From positions 248,001 through 312,000 of the forward strand of contig CAMFGZ010000003.1 of assembly GCA_945952105.1 (NCBI GenBank): a DNA stretch of 64,000 nt. Reading direction: 5' to 3'. Source of the stretch: an uncultured Rhodospirillaceae bacterium (GTDB lineage: Bacteria; Pseudomonadota; Alphaproteobacteria; Reyranellales; Reyranellaceae). Of the stretch, positions 8,252 through 16,340 are shown one piece after another. The stretch's first letter is position 1, and each line of letters begins with the position of its first letter. The notes under the pieces were generated by a model. It was not told where the DNA came from. It worked only from the letters and a program-made list of their open reading frames with translations, and searched no databases. The translations under genes and the position numbers were made by a program.

Positions 8252-9901
8252 TCAGGCGCAGAAACCGTGGAGGAACCAGCGGGCCGTCGGCTGGCCGTTG
8301 GCGGCCAGCTGGTAGGGGCCGTCGCGGAACAGCCAGAAGCGGCCGCCGTCATCGTCCTCGACCCGGTAATAGTCGCGCACCGGCGGCAGGGTGGTGGCCG
8401 GTGGTCGGCTGCCGTCGGGCCGCGGCCGCCACCATTCGTCGGCGATCCGCTCCGGCCCGTCGGCGCGCACGATGCGATGCGCGTGGCGTCGCCAGCGGAA
8501 CACCGATGGCGGGTCGTCGGGCACGAAGGCGGTGACTTCCACGAGTTCGGGCCGCTGCAGCAGCCGCGTCGGCCGCGCATTCTTGAGATTCGCAATCCGG
8601 CGCCAGGCTCCCTCGCCAGCGGGCTTCGCTGAAACAGGGGCCGGGACCTGGACGCGCTCGGGGAGATGGCTGTCGCGGGTCAGGAGCCGCACGACATTCT
8701 CTGCGCCGAGGCGCAGCGCCAGCCGGTCGGCCAGATCGATCGTGCCGTCCACGCCCGAAGCGACGCCGGGCGATTCCTGGTCGGGCAGCGCATCCTGCGT
8801 ACCGCTCCACGCTTCGACCTCGGGCGCGGAGAGGATCATCAACTCGACGCCGAAACCGGGATCGAGTTGTCCGAGCCTCTCCTCGAACAGTTTCATCAGC
8901 TTCGGGTTGTCGCGGTTGGGCCGGCTGGTCCCGATCGAGGTGCGGTCCACCGAGCCGTCGACGCGGTAGAGCGCGATCTCGAGCTGGCGGGCGCCGACGC
9001 CGGCCTGTTCGAACTGCCGGCACAGGGCCGCCAGCAGGCGACTGGTCGCGGCGGCGATGTCCTCGGCTCGGCCGATCGGCTCGGCGAAGGCGAGGCGCGT
9101 GCGGAAGGCGGGCGGCAGGCGGCGCGGTTCTATCGGCTCGTCGAGCCTGCCTAGCGCCTGATCGACACGGCGCACCGGCTGGTCGCCGAAGCGGCGGACG
9201 AGCGGCCCGCGCGGCATGGGATAGAGATCGCCGATGCGGCGCAGGCCGAGCTTCAGGAAGGTTTCCAGGATCGGTGCCTCGAGGCGCAATCCCTCGACCG
9301 GCAAGGAGGCGAGGGCATCGCGCTGGCCGCGCGCGGGACAGAAGAGATCGGCCTGGCGCTCGGCAAAGCGGGCCAGCGCCCAGGCGGCGCCCGCCGTGTC
9401 GGCCATCGCGGCCCGGCACGAGAGGTCGCGGCGGGCCAGGCGTGTGACCAGATCGGCCAGCAGTGCCCGTTCGCCGCTCTCACCCTCGCCGAAGAGATGC
9501 GTGCAGCCCGTCACGTCGAGCAGCAGGCCGGCATCGCCGCCGAATCCGCCGGCACTGCAGGCCGTCTCGATTTCCGGAGCGATCGCACCGCCCGTCGGGT
9601 CGATCGCTACCCAGGGCGTATAGCGATCGCACCAGCTTGCGATCGCCTCGACCAGGCGAAGGTCGGCCTGTGGCTCCCCCGCTTCCGTGACGAGATCGGG
9701 CAGGAGCGCTCGTGCATCGGCCAGCCGCATGCGTGGCCGCAGGCCGGCGGCGCGGGCATGGGAATTCAGGGCGACGAGACGCGGGCACCCGTCGTCCCAC
9801 GCGACGGTGGCGGCGGCTCTATCCGACCAGTCTTTCTTCGAAACGCGCGCCAGCCGGTCCATGGAGAGCTTGGGGAACCACAGCGAGACAATGCGTTTCA
9901 T
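8252..9901 (-). CDS. imuB: ImuB, Y-family polymerase-like mutasome subunit
   Basis: A 549-residue ImuB. The N-terminus MKRIVSLWFPKLSMDRL is the family hallmark, followed by the Y-family palm-like region (LRPRMRLADARALLPDL) and little-finger region. The long C-terminal part ends DYYRVEDDDGGRFWLFRDGPYQL. ImuB proteins lack the catalytic acidic residues of true Y-family polymerases and act as a hub joining the beta clamp, ImuA and DnaE2. The chosen ATG 9901 begins the conserved N-terminus and lies inside the 3' end of imuA, giving an 83-nt overlap; the longer open frame to 10168 is not ImuB-like. The stop is 13 nt before the antitoxin gene. Confidence 0.94.
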   Translation of the reverse strand: MKRIVSLWFPKLSMDRLARVSKKDWSDRAAATVAWDDGCPRLVALNSHARAAGLRPRMRLADARALLPDLVTEAGEPQADLRLVEAIASWCDRYTPWVAIDPTGGAIAPEIETACSAGGFGGDAGLLLDVTGCTHLFGEGESGERALLADLVTRLARRDLSCRAAMADTAGAAWALARFAERQADLFCPARGQRDALASLPVEGLRLEAPILETFLKLGLRRIGDLYPMPRGPLVRRFGDQPVRRVDQALGRLDEPIEPRRLPPAFRTRLAFAEPIGRAEDIAAATSRLLAALCRQFEQAGVGARQLEIALYRVDGSVDRTSIGTSRPNRDNPKLMKLFEERLGQLDPGFGVELMILSAPEVEAWSGTQDALPDQESPGVASGVDGTIDLADRLALRLGAENVVRLLTRDSHLPERVQVPAPVSAKPAGEGAWRRIANLKNARPTRLLQRPELVEVTAFVPDDPPSVFRWRRHAHRIVRADGPERIADEWWRPRPDGSRPPATTLPPVRDYYRVEDDDGGRFWLFRDGPYQLAANGQPTARWFLHGFCA

Positions 9902-10658
9902 CGTTCCACTCCAGGAGCCAGGACGGGACTTCATCGACAGACGGCACGCCGAAACGGTTGCGCCGCAATTCCACGCGCCAGCGGGCAGCGCCGACATCGG
10001 TGAGGCCCGGCGTCGACGTCGAGGGAGCGGAGGCGATCCGCCAGCGCGTTGCGCACACGCTTTGTGGCGATGCGGGTTGCCCGCGCAGCAGCAGGGCGGG
10101 GACGCCGTTTTTTTCGGCGGCGAGAGACAGGCGGCGGCCGGCCGTTGGATCGACGGAGCGTGTCTCACCCAGCACGGCCGCGATGCCGGGGCAGCGCAGT
10201 CCTTCCTCCATCGCCCAGAAGAGATCCTCGTCGCGCGCCGCCGTGACCATCAGAAGCCGCGCGGGATCGAACCAGGACGAGAGCGCCGGTGCATAGGGCG
10301 CGGCATCGGCGCCCCCTGAGGCGCGACGGCACCACAGGATCGTGCCCGGCCCGAAACGTCCTAACAGATTGGCGGCGAAGCCGAGCGCCGCGCCATCGTG
10401 CGGCGCCACGCGGCCGGACGGGCCGGAACCGGCCTCGATCTCGTGCAGGGCGCCGGTCAGCAGGCCGCCTTCGGGCAGCAGCGCATCTATGGCGGGAATC
10501 CCCAAGGTCACTCCGGCGGCACGGCCGCGGCGCTGGACGCTGTTGGCCCGCTCGAGCCGCCGCACCTTCTCGCGCAGGGCGGCGGCCACTGCGGCGCTCG
10601 CATCGTTGGCGACCCTGGAAGCAGAGGAAGCAAAGACATTCGGGGAAATGACCGGCAT
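9819..10658 (-). CDS. imuA: ImuA, RecA/SulA-like mutasome accessory protein
   Basis: A 279-residue ImuA. It has an N-terminal helix with REKVRRLERA, the segment LGIPAIDALLPEGGLLTGALHEIEAG, and a RecA-like core without a clear Walker A. The C-terminal region RWRVELRRNR...SWLLEWNDETH is typical. ImuA binds RecA and ImuB and is needed for DnaE2-dependent mutagenesis. The ATG at 10658 follows GAGGGGG at a good distance. The gene is first in the cassette; a LexA box lies about 36 nt upstream of its start codon. Its 3' end overlaps imuB by 83 nt in another frame, a longer overlap than usual. Confidence 0.92.
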   Translation of the reverse strand: MPVISPNVFASSASRVANDASAAVAAALREKVRRLERANSVQRRGRAAGVTLGIPAIDALLPEGGLLTGALHEIEAGSGPSGRVAPHDGAALGFAANLLGRFGPGTILWCRRASGGADAAPYAPALSSWFDPARLLMVTAARDEDLFWAMEEGLRCPGIAAVLGETRSVDPTAGRRLSLAAEKNGVPALLLRGQPASPQSVCATRWRIASAPSTSTPGLTDVGAARWRVELRRNRFGVPSVDEVPSWLLEWNDETHCLAVVPQALHGPAGARFEERLVG

Positions 10659-10694
10659 CGCCCCCTCGCAGGCTGATATGGTTGGGGATTAAAT

Positions 10695-10709
10695 GTTCTT
10701 CTTTTGTTC
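10695..10709 (-). promoter_or_regulatory. LexA (SOS) box upstream of imuA
   Basis: On the minus strand the sequence is GAAC-N7-GAAC (spacer AAAAGAA), an exact match to the alphaproteobacterial LexA consensus. A third GAAC half-site sits at 10712-10715. A possible -35 element, TTGACG, lies immediately upstream (10716-10721, minus strand), so LexA would cover the promoter. The box is 36 nt from the imuA start and is the only candidate regulatory site for the whole imuA-imuB-antitoxin-toxin-dnaE2 unit. Confidence 0.88.
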
Positions 10710-10799
10710 TAGTTCCGTCAAATCCGGGAGTCAACGGGAGTCAGGGCTGGCATATCGAGTGCATCTGGGGGGAAGCTGCATGCCTGCCTCGGAGGCTCC

Positions 10800-11642
10800 A
10801 TGACCCTGCGCTTGTCCCTCGTCGCCCTGTGCGCCACCGCCTTTGCCGTGATGGCGGGGCCGGCCCTGGCCCGCTGCTCCAAGAACCTCGTCGAGCTGGG
10901 ACCCATCCTGCAGGGGCGCGGCGTGCAAATGGCCTCGCTCGACGGCGTGCGGATGGCGGCCGACACGGCAAGCCGCGCGATCATCACGTTCCTCGGCCAT
11001 GCCAGTTTCGAGATCGACACGCCGCAGGGCGTGCGCGCCATCACCGACTACAACGGTCTGAACGGCTTCGGCCGCAAGCCTGACATCGTGACGATGAACA
11101 ACGCGCATTCGACGCACTACACCGACACGCCCGAGGAAGGGATCACCTACGTGCTGCGCGGCTGGCCCAGCGAGGCCGGCCAGACCGAGGCGCGCCACGA
11201 CGTTGCGCTCAAGGATCTCAAGGTGGCGAACCTGCCGACCAACGCGCGCGACTGGGGTGGCGGCTCGGCGCGCATCAACGGCAATTCGATCTTCACCTTC
11301 ACTATCGGCGATCTCTGCATCGCCCATCTCGGCCACCTGCATCACCGGCTGACCAAGGACCATCTCGACGAGCTCGGCCGCATCGACGTGCTGATGGTGC
11401 CGATCGACGGCGCCTACACGGTCGGCCTGCCGGTGATGGTCGAGGTCATCCGCCAGGTGCAGCCGCGCATCGTGCTGCCGATGCACTATTGGGGGCGCGG
11501 CCAGGTCGCGCGCTTCGAGGAGCTGATGCAGGACCAGGACGCGGTCTTCATCTGGCCCGATCGCCGCACCATCGAGGTCGCGCACGACACGCTGCCCGAG
11601 AAGCTCACCGTCTACGTCGTCGGCGGGAATGGCGGCGACTGA
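10800..11642 (+). CDS. Metallo-beta-lactamase-fold hydrolase with altered metal motif, exported
   Basis: A 280-residue protein with a signal peptide (residues 1 to about 25, ending ALA). The core has GHASFEI (residues 66-72), like UlaG-type MBL-fold hydrolases. The usual HxHxDH metal motif appears as NAHSTH (N101 to H106), so the first His is Asn and the Asp is Thr. Downstream His residues in AHLGHLHH and LPMHYWG fit other metal ligands. A modified metal site or an altered activity is therefore likely, and the substrate is unknown. The start is supported by GGAGG about 6 nt upstream. Its stop overlaps the kinase gene by 14 nt. Confidence 0.78.
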   Translation: MTLRLSLVALCATAFAVMAGPALARCSKNLVELGPILQGRGVQMASLDGVRMAADTASRAIITFLGHASFEIDTPQGVRAITDYNGLNGFGRKPDIVTMNNAHSTHYTDTPEEGITYVLRGWPSEAGQTEARHDVALKDLKVANLPTNARDWGGGSARINGNSIFTFTIGDLCIAHLGHLHHRLTKDHLDELGRIDVLMVPIDGAYTVGLPVMVEVIRQVQPRIVLPMHYWGRGQVARFEELMQDQDAVFIWPDRRTIEVAHDTLPEKLTVYVVGGNGGD

Positions 11643-12447
11643 TCCGGCCGATCCCGCACCCTGGCTCGCGCGCTGGAATCTTCTGGCCGACGGCGAGCCG
11701 CTGAAGACCCACAGCAGTCTGCTGCTGCCGGTGCGTCACGACGGCGTGCCGGCCATGCTGAAGCTCGCGCATGAGCCGGAAGAGCGCCGCGGCTGCCGTT
11801 TGATGGCCTGGTGGAACGGGGACGGCACGGCCCGCGTGCTGGCCGAGGACGATGGCGTGCTGCTGCTCGAACGCGCGACCGGTCCGCGCTCGCTGGCTGC
11901 AATGGCGAGGGCGGGTGGCAACGGCGACGACGAGGCGACGCGCATCCTCTGCGCCGCCACGAGACGCCTGCACGATCACCGCGCATCACCTCCGTCCGGT
12001 CTCGTGCCGCTCGACACATGGTTCAAGCCGTTGCTGCAGGCATCGAACCAAGGTGACCTCATCGATGAAGCCTGCACCATCGCTCGCGATCTTCTGGCCG
12101 GGCAACACGAGGCCGTGGTGCTCCACGGCGACATCCATCATGAAAACGTGCTGGATGCCGGCCCGCGTGGTTGGCTCGTGATCGATCCCAAGGGGCTTCT
12201 CGGTGAACGTACCTTCGACTTCGTGAACATCCTGCGCAATCCCGACGAGGCAACGGCCCTTGCTTCTGGCCGCTTTGAGCGACAGGTCGGCGTGATCGCA
12301 GAAGCCTCCAGCCTCGATCGCAGGCGGCTGCTGCGATGGACGCTCGCCTTCACCTGCCTGTCCGCGGTGTGGCTTATCGACGATGGCGATACGCCCAAGC
12401 TCGACCTTGCGGTCGCCCGTCTCGCATCGGCCGCCCTCAGAAACTGA
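11629..12447 (+). CDS. APH(6)/hydroxyurea phosphotransferase-like kinase
   Basis: A 272-residue kinase of the aminoglycoside/hydroxyurea resistance kinase family (StrB-like). The catalytic loop is VVLHGDIHHENVLDAG and the metal-binding segment is WLVIDPKGLLGERTFDFVNILRNPD, which is the family signature. Such proteins phosphorylate streptomycin-like compounds, but chromosomal homologues in soil bacteria often have unknown natural substrates, so resistance is only a possibility. It overlaps the MBL-fold gene by 14 nt, indicating a two-gene operon, and converges on the GntR gene with a 6-nt gap. Confidence 0.85.
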   Translation: MAATDPADPAPWLARWNLLADGEPLKTHSSLLLPVRHDGVPAMLKLAHEPEERRGCRLMAWWNGDGTARVLAEDDGVLLLERATGPRSLAAMARAGGNGDDEATRILCAATRRLHDHRASPPSGLVPLDTWFKPLLQASNQGDLIDEACTIARDLLAGQHEAVVLHGDIHHENVLDAGPRGWLVIDPKGLLGERTFDFVNILRNPDEATALASGRFERQVGVIAEASSLDRRRLLRWTLAFTCLSAVWLIDDGDTPKLDLAVARLASAALRN

Positions 12448-12453
12448 CGCAGG

Positions 12454-13140
12454 TCAGCCCCTGGCCGTTTCGGGCATCCCCCTGGCCAGCATGCTGAGCG
12501 CGGTGTCGCGGGTGTCGAACACGAGCTGGCGGGCGAAGCCTTCGGCCTCCCGTGCATTGCCGGCGAGGATCGACTGGACGAGGCCGCGCCAGTTGGCGAT
12601 CGATTGGCGGCGGCGCTCGACGGTGGAGAGGCTGAGTTTGGTGTAGCGCGCGGTCTGGCGGCCGAAGGACAGGACCAGGTCGGCGAGGCGCCGGCTGCCG
12701 GCGTTGCGAACGCAGAACTCGCTGATCGCCAGGCTCGCCCGGGCATAGGCCTCGGCATCGTCGAACGACCTCTCGAGGTCGGCATAGAGGCGCTCCAGTT
12801 CGGGTCTCCCGGATGCGGGCAGGGCGGCGACCAGGCGTTCGCAGGCAAGACCCATCAACTGGGCCCGGATGTCGAAGATGTCCTGGACCTCGTCGACACT
12901 GAGTGCCGTCACCTGCGCGCCGCGCTGGGGCAGGATGGTCACCAGCCCTTCGCGCTCGACGATGCGTAACGCCTCCCGGACGGACGCCCGGCTGACCCCG
13001 AAGGCGGAGGCGAGATCGACCTCGCGCAGCTTCTGGCCGGGGCTGAATTCGTTTTCGACGATGGCCTGTCCGATCCGCACCGCGATCTGCGCGGGCAGGG
13101 TGGCATAGATATCGTAGGTCTTCTGGACGGTCATCGCCAT
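12454..13140 (-). CDS. GntR-family regulator, FadR/FCD subfamily
   Basis: About 228 residues. The N-terminal winged helix has GQAIVENEFSPGQKLREVDLASAFGVSRASVREALRIVEREGLV, an unmistakable GntR HTH, followed by an all-helical FCD effector domain. The ATG at 13140 is chosen because GAGGA lies 9 nt upstream; the ATG two codons later is an alternative. It is transcribed away from the TauD-type dioxygenase, with a long inverted repeat in the shared gap, so it probably represses that catabolic/transport operon and responds to its substrate or an intermediate. The effector is unknown. Confidence 0.9.
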   Translation of the reverse strand: MAMTVQKTYDIYATLPAQIAVRIGQAIVENEFSPGQKLREVDLASAFGVSRASVREALRIVEREGLVTILPQRGAQVTALSVDEVQDIFDIRAQLMGLACERLVAALPASGRPELERLYADLERSFDDAEAYARASLAISEFCVRNAGSRRLADLVLSFGRQTARYTKLSLSTVERRRQSIANWRGLVQSILAGNAREAEGFARQLVFDTRDTALSMLARGMPETARG

Positions 13141-13192
13141 GGATGGGAATCCTCTAGCGGGATTTCTCCCTTGCTTCCAGCCAGTACGTGCC

Positions 13193-13224
13193 CGAATGTC
13201 GATAATTAATAATGTCGACATTCG
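13193..13224. promoter_or_regulatory. Inverted-repeat operator candidate between gntR and the dioxygenase gene
   Basis: A perfect 10-bp inverted repeat, CGAATGTCGA and TCGACATTCG, has a 12-nt AT-rich spacer. The right arm is part of a 12-bp perfect palindrome AATGTCGACATT at 13211-13222. It lies 16 nt before the dioxygenase GTG start and 52 nt before the gntR start, so a protein bound here could control both directions. It is assigned to the adjacent GntR regulator by position only. Confidence 0.65.
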
Positions 13225-13240
13225 GATGGAGGAAGCGCCT

Positions 13241-14299
13241 GTGAAAGAGATGGAATTGGAGGAGGTCGTCAGCCGCTCGGCCTGGCTGGGGCAGGACCTG
13301 CAGAAGAGCGACCAGTGGGTTTATCGACTGAGCGAGGCGGAGATCGCCGAGATCGACGAGGCGCTGCAGTCCCTCCAAAAGACCGGCAAGCAGATTCCGG
13401 ACATCGGCAAGGAGGATTTCCCGCTGAAGCGCTTCGCGCGCACGCTGCGACTGCTCCAGACGGAAATCGAGAACGGCCTGGGCATACTCCTGATCCGCGG
13501 TCTGCCGCGCGACAGCTACAGCGCCGAGGAAATGGGCCTGATCTACTGGGGCATCGGTGCGCATTTCGGGCGTGCGGTGGCGCAGAACGCGCAGGGCGAC
13601 GTGCTGGGCCATGTCCGCGATCTCGGCCGTGACCAGTACAAGGACATGCATGCGCGCGGCTACCAGACCGCCTCGCTGCTGCCGTTCCACAACGACTCCT
13701 GCGATATCGTCGGGCTCTGCTGCCTCGAGACGGCACAGAGCGGCGGCCTCTCCGCCGTTGCCAGTTCTGTCGCCGTCTACAATGCGATGCTGCGTTCGCG
13801 CCCCGACCTCGTGAAGGTTCTCTCGCAGCCCTTCTATGCCGACCGGCGCGGCGAGGAATCGGCGGGGCAGAAGCCTTACTACATCACGCCGATCTTCATC
13901 TGGCACAAGGGCCGGATGTTCAACCGCTTCAACCGCACCTTCATCGACTCCGCGCAGCGCTTCAACGAAGTGCCGCGCCTCACCAAGCTGCAGATCGAGG
14001 CGCTCGATACCGTGGCGGCCTACTGCAAGGATCCGGTGTTCCGCCTCGACATGAAGCTGGAGCGCGGCGACATGCAGTTCGTGAACAATTACTGCGTGCT
14101 CCATTCGCGCACGGCTTACGTCGATCACGCCGAGCAGGAGCGCAAGCGGCACCTTCTGCGCCTGTGGCTGCGCACGTCGGCCTTCACCGACTATCCCGCG
14201 TCGCTGCGCGACCGCTACGAGGACATGGACAAGTGGCGCAGCAGCCCGCGTCCGCCGTCCTACAACTTCGTCACCATGAAGGAGGTGACGACCCACTGA
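13241..14299 (+). CDS. TauD/TfdA-family Fe(II)/2-oxoglutarate dioxygenase
   Basis: A 352-residue dioxygenase. The facial triad is visible as H150-x-D152 in PFHNDSCD and the distal H288 in CVLHSRTAY, followed by an Arg-rich RKRHLLRLWLR that would bind 2-oxoglutarate. The family oxidises small molecules (taurine, phenoxyacetates, carnitine-like compounds); the substrate here is not evident. The GTG at 13241 is chosen because GGAGGAAG sits 5 nt upstream; the ATG at 13226 would place the ribosome site inside the gene. It heads a unit with two solute-binding proteins and is divergent from a GntR regulator. Confidence 0.88.
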   Translation: MKEMELEEVVSRSAWLGQDLQKSDQWVYRLSEAEIAEIDEALQSLQKTGKQIPDIGKEDFPLKRFARTLRLLQTEIENGLGILLIRGLPRDSYSAEEMGLIYWGIGAHFGRAVAQNAQGDVLGHVRDLGRDQYKDMHARGYQTASLLPFHNDSCDIVGLCCLETAQSGGLSAVASSVAVYNAMLRSRPDLVKVLSQPFYADRRGEESAGQKPYYITPIFIWHKGRMFNRFNRTFIDSAQRFNEVPRLTKLQIEALDTVAAYCKDPVFRLDMKLERGDMQFVNNYCVLHSRTAYVDHAEQERKRHLLRLWLRTSAFTDYPASLRDRYEDMDKWRSSPRPPSYNFVTMKEVTTH

Positions 14300-14350
14300 C
14301 GCCTCGTCACGCTCTGTGCCCGAACCAAGAAAAGAATAACTGGAGGAAAC

Positions 14351-15322
14351 ATGACGTTGACGAGGCGTGTGCTGGCCGGAGGGCTGGCGCTGATGCTGTC
14401 GTGCGCGCCCGCGCTGGCGCAGCACTACCCGGACAAGCCCGTGAAGCTCGTCGTGCCGTTCCCGCCGGGCGGGCCGACCGACGTCTTCGCGCGCGTCCTG
14501 TCGGTGGCGCTGTCCGAGCAGCTCGGCCAGCAGGTCGTGATCGAGAACAAGGGCGGCGCCGGCGGCACGGTCGGCACCGAGCAGGTCGCCAAGGCGAAGC
14601 CCGACGGCTACACGCTGCTGTTCGGCACGGCGGCGACGCACGGCATCAACGTCTCGCTCTACGATCAGCTTCCCTACGATCCACTGAAGGATTTCGAGCT
14701 GGTGGCGCTGGCCGGCCTCGTGCCGATGGTGCTTCTGGTCTCGCCGGAGCAGCCGCGCACGCTGCCCGAGCTGATCGCCAAGCTGAAGGCCGAGAAAGGC
14801 AAGTCGAGCTACGCCTCGTCGGGCAACGGCACGACCAACCATCTGGCCGGCGAGCTGTTCAAGACACGCGCCGGTGTCGAGGCGACGCATGTGCCCTATC
14901 GCGGGTCGGGGCCGGCGCTGCAGGACCTGATGGGTGGCCGCGTGACCTTCATGTTCGATTCGTTCGGCACGTCGCTGGAGCAGATCAAGGCCGGCAAGCT
15001 CCATGCGGTCGTCATCATGGCCGACAAGCGCAGCCAGGCGCGGCCCGACGTGCCGACCGCCGCGGAGGCGGGGCTCGCCGACTTCGTGGGCGGCACCTGG
15101 AACATCGTGGCGGTGCCGGCGGGTACGCCCAAGCCAATCGTCGACCGGTTGAACGCCGCCATCAACAAGGCGCTGACGAGTCCCGTGGTGGCGGAGCGGT
15201 TGCAGCAGCTCGGCATCGAGGCGGTCACCGATTCCACGCCGGCCAGCACGCGTGCCTTCGTGATGGCCGAGATCGCCAAGTGGCGCGACGTCATCCGCGC
15301 CGCGGGCGCAAAGGTGGATTGA
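14351..15322 (+). CDS. Bug/TctC-family periplasmic solute-binding protein (first of a tandem pair)
   Basis: A 323-residue protein with a signal peptide (about residues 1-24, ending ALA before QHYPDKPVKLVVPFPPGGPTD). The motifs PFPPGGPTD, ENKGGAGGTVGTE, LLFGTAATHG and HVPYRGSGPALQDL are typical of the Bug receptors of tripartite tricarboxylate transporters, which bind carboxylates in the periplasm. No TctA/TctB membrane genes are nearby, so it is an orphan receptor, as is common in this family. It follows the dioxygenase by 51 nt and sits 1 nt before its close paralogue. Confidence 0.92.
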   Translation: MTLTRRVLAGGLALMLSCAPALAQHYPDKPVKLVVPFPPGGPTDVFARVLSVALSEQLGQQVVIENKGGAGGTVGTEQVAKAKPDGYTLLFGTAATHGINVSLYDQLPYDPLKDFELVALAGLVPMVLLVSPEQPRTLPELIAKLKAEKGKSSYASSGNGTTNHLAGELFKTRAGVEATHVPYRGSGPALQDLMGGRVTFMFDSFGTSLEQIKAGKLHAVVIMADKRSQARPDVPTAAEAGLADFVGGTWNIVAVPAGTPKPIVDRLNAAINKALTSPVVAERLQQLGIEAVTDSTPASTRAFVMAEIAKWRDVIRAAGAKVD

Positions 15323-15323
15323 T

Positions 15324-16292
15324 ATGCGTTCTGTTCTCGCTTCGCTTCTCGTTGGTGCCGTGGCGCTTTTGTCCGCCGGCCCAGCCTCGGCGCAGTATCC
15401 AGATAAGCCGCTGCGCATGGTGGTGCCTTTCCCGCCGGGCGGTCCGACCGACCTGATCGCGCGCGTCGTCGCAGTCGGCATGGCGGCCGATCTCGGCCAG
15501 CAAGTGATCATCGACAACAAGGGCGGGGCGGGCGGCAATGTCGGCACTGAGATGGTCGCCAAGTCGAAAGCCGACGGTTACACGCTGCTGTTCGGCACGG
15601 CCGCGACGCACGGCATCAACATCTCGCTCTACAAGACCTTGCCCTATCACCCGGTGAAGGACTTCGAGCTGGTGGCACTCGTCGGCCTCGCGCCGATGGC
15701 GCTGCTAGTGCCCGCCGGACAGCCGACCAGGCTGCCGGACCTCATCGCCAAGCTGAAGGCCGAGCCCGGCAAGGCGAGCTATCCCTCGTCGGGCAACGGC
15801 ACGACCAATCATCTCGCCGGCGAGCTGTTCAAGACACGCACCGGCGTCGACATCCTGCACGTGCCCTATCGCGGGACAGGCCCGGCGCTGCAGGACCTGT
15901 TGGCCGGCCGCCACGCGCTGATGTTCGGCACGCTGGGGCCGGTGATGGAGAATGTGCGGGCGGGACAACTCGTGCCGGTCGCGTTGATGGCCGACAAGCG
16001 CAGCACGGTGATGCCGGACATCCCCACCATGAAGGAGGCGGGCCTGCCCGACTTCGTGGGCGGCACCTGGAACGTCATTGCAGTCCCTGTGGGCACGCCA
16101 GCCGACATCGTCCGCCGCCTCAACGCCTCGGTTTACAAGGCGCTGGCCGATCAGACGCTGGGCGAGCGGCTGAAGGCGCTGAACGTGGAAGCCAGCGACC
16201 AGCTCACGCCGGCCGAGACCAAAGCCTTCGTCGAGGCCGAGATCGAGAAATGGCGCAAGGTCGTGATGGCGGCCGGAGCGCAGGTGGATTGA
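15324..16292 (+). CDS. Bug/TctC-family periplasmic solute-binding protein (second of a tandem pair)
   Basis: A 322-residue paralogue of the preceding gene. It shares nearly identical stretches (LLFGTAATHGIN, SSGNGTTNHLAGELFKTR, FVGGTWN) and begins 1 nt after its stop. The signal peptide ends about residue 23 (ALA-like SASA before QYPDKPLRMVVPFPPGG). The two look like a recent tandem duplication with divergence in the ligand-contact loops (for example FMFDSFGTS versus LMFGTLGPV). It probably binds a related carboxylate for the same pathway as the dioxygenase. It ends near a hairpin at 16310-16340 shared with the converging gene. Confidence 0.92.
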   Translation: MRSVLASLLVGAVALLSAGPASAQYPDKPLRMVVPFPPGGPTDLIARVVAVGMAADLGQQVIIDNKGGAGGNVGTEMVAKSKADGYTLLFGTAATHGINISLYKTLPYHPVKDFELVALVGLAPMALLVPAGQPTRLPDLIAKLKAEPGKASYPSSGNGTTNHLAGELFKTRTGVDILHVPYRGTGPALQDLLAGRHALMFGTLGPVMENVRAGQLVPVALMADKRSTVMPDIPTMKEAGLPDFVGGTWNVIAVPVGTPADIVRRLNASVYKALADQTLGERLKALNVEASDQLTPAETKAFVEAEIEKWRKVVMAAGAQVD

Positions 16293-16309
16293 CCAACGGC
16301 GCCGGATTG

Positions 16310-16340
16310 GAGAGGGGCGTGGCTAGCCGCGCCCCTTCTC
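16310..16340. terminator. Long hairpin at the convergent gene ends
   Basis: GAGAGGGGCG and CGCCCCTTCTC pair with one bulge and continue through TGGC/GCCG, giving about 14 pairs. The structure covers the stop codon of the deacetylase-family gene and lies 18 nt after the Bug2 stop. There is no U-tract, so termination is plausible but not shown. Confidence 0.45.

Noticed and set aside
11629..12447. Reading the kinase as an acquired resistance gene on a mobile element
   Set aside because: No insertion sequence, integron or composition shift is visible around it; it overlaps a chromosomal-type gene.
13154..15562. 802-codon minus-strand frame
   Set aside because: Lies opposite the dioxygenase and Bug genes; composition is rich in Arg/His/Ala with no domain pattern.
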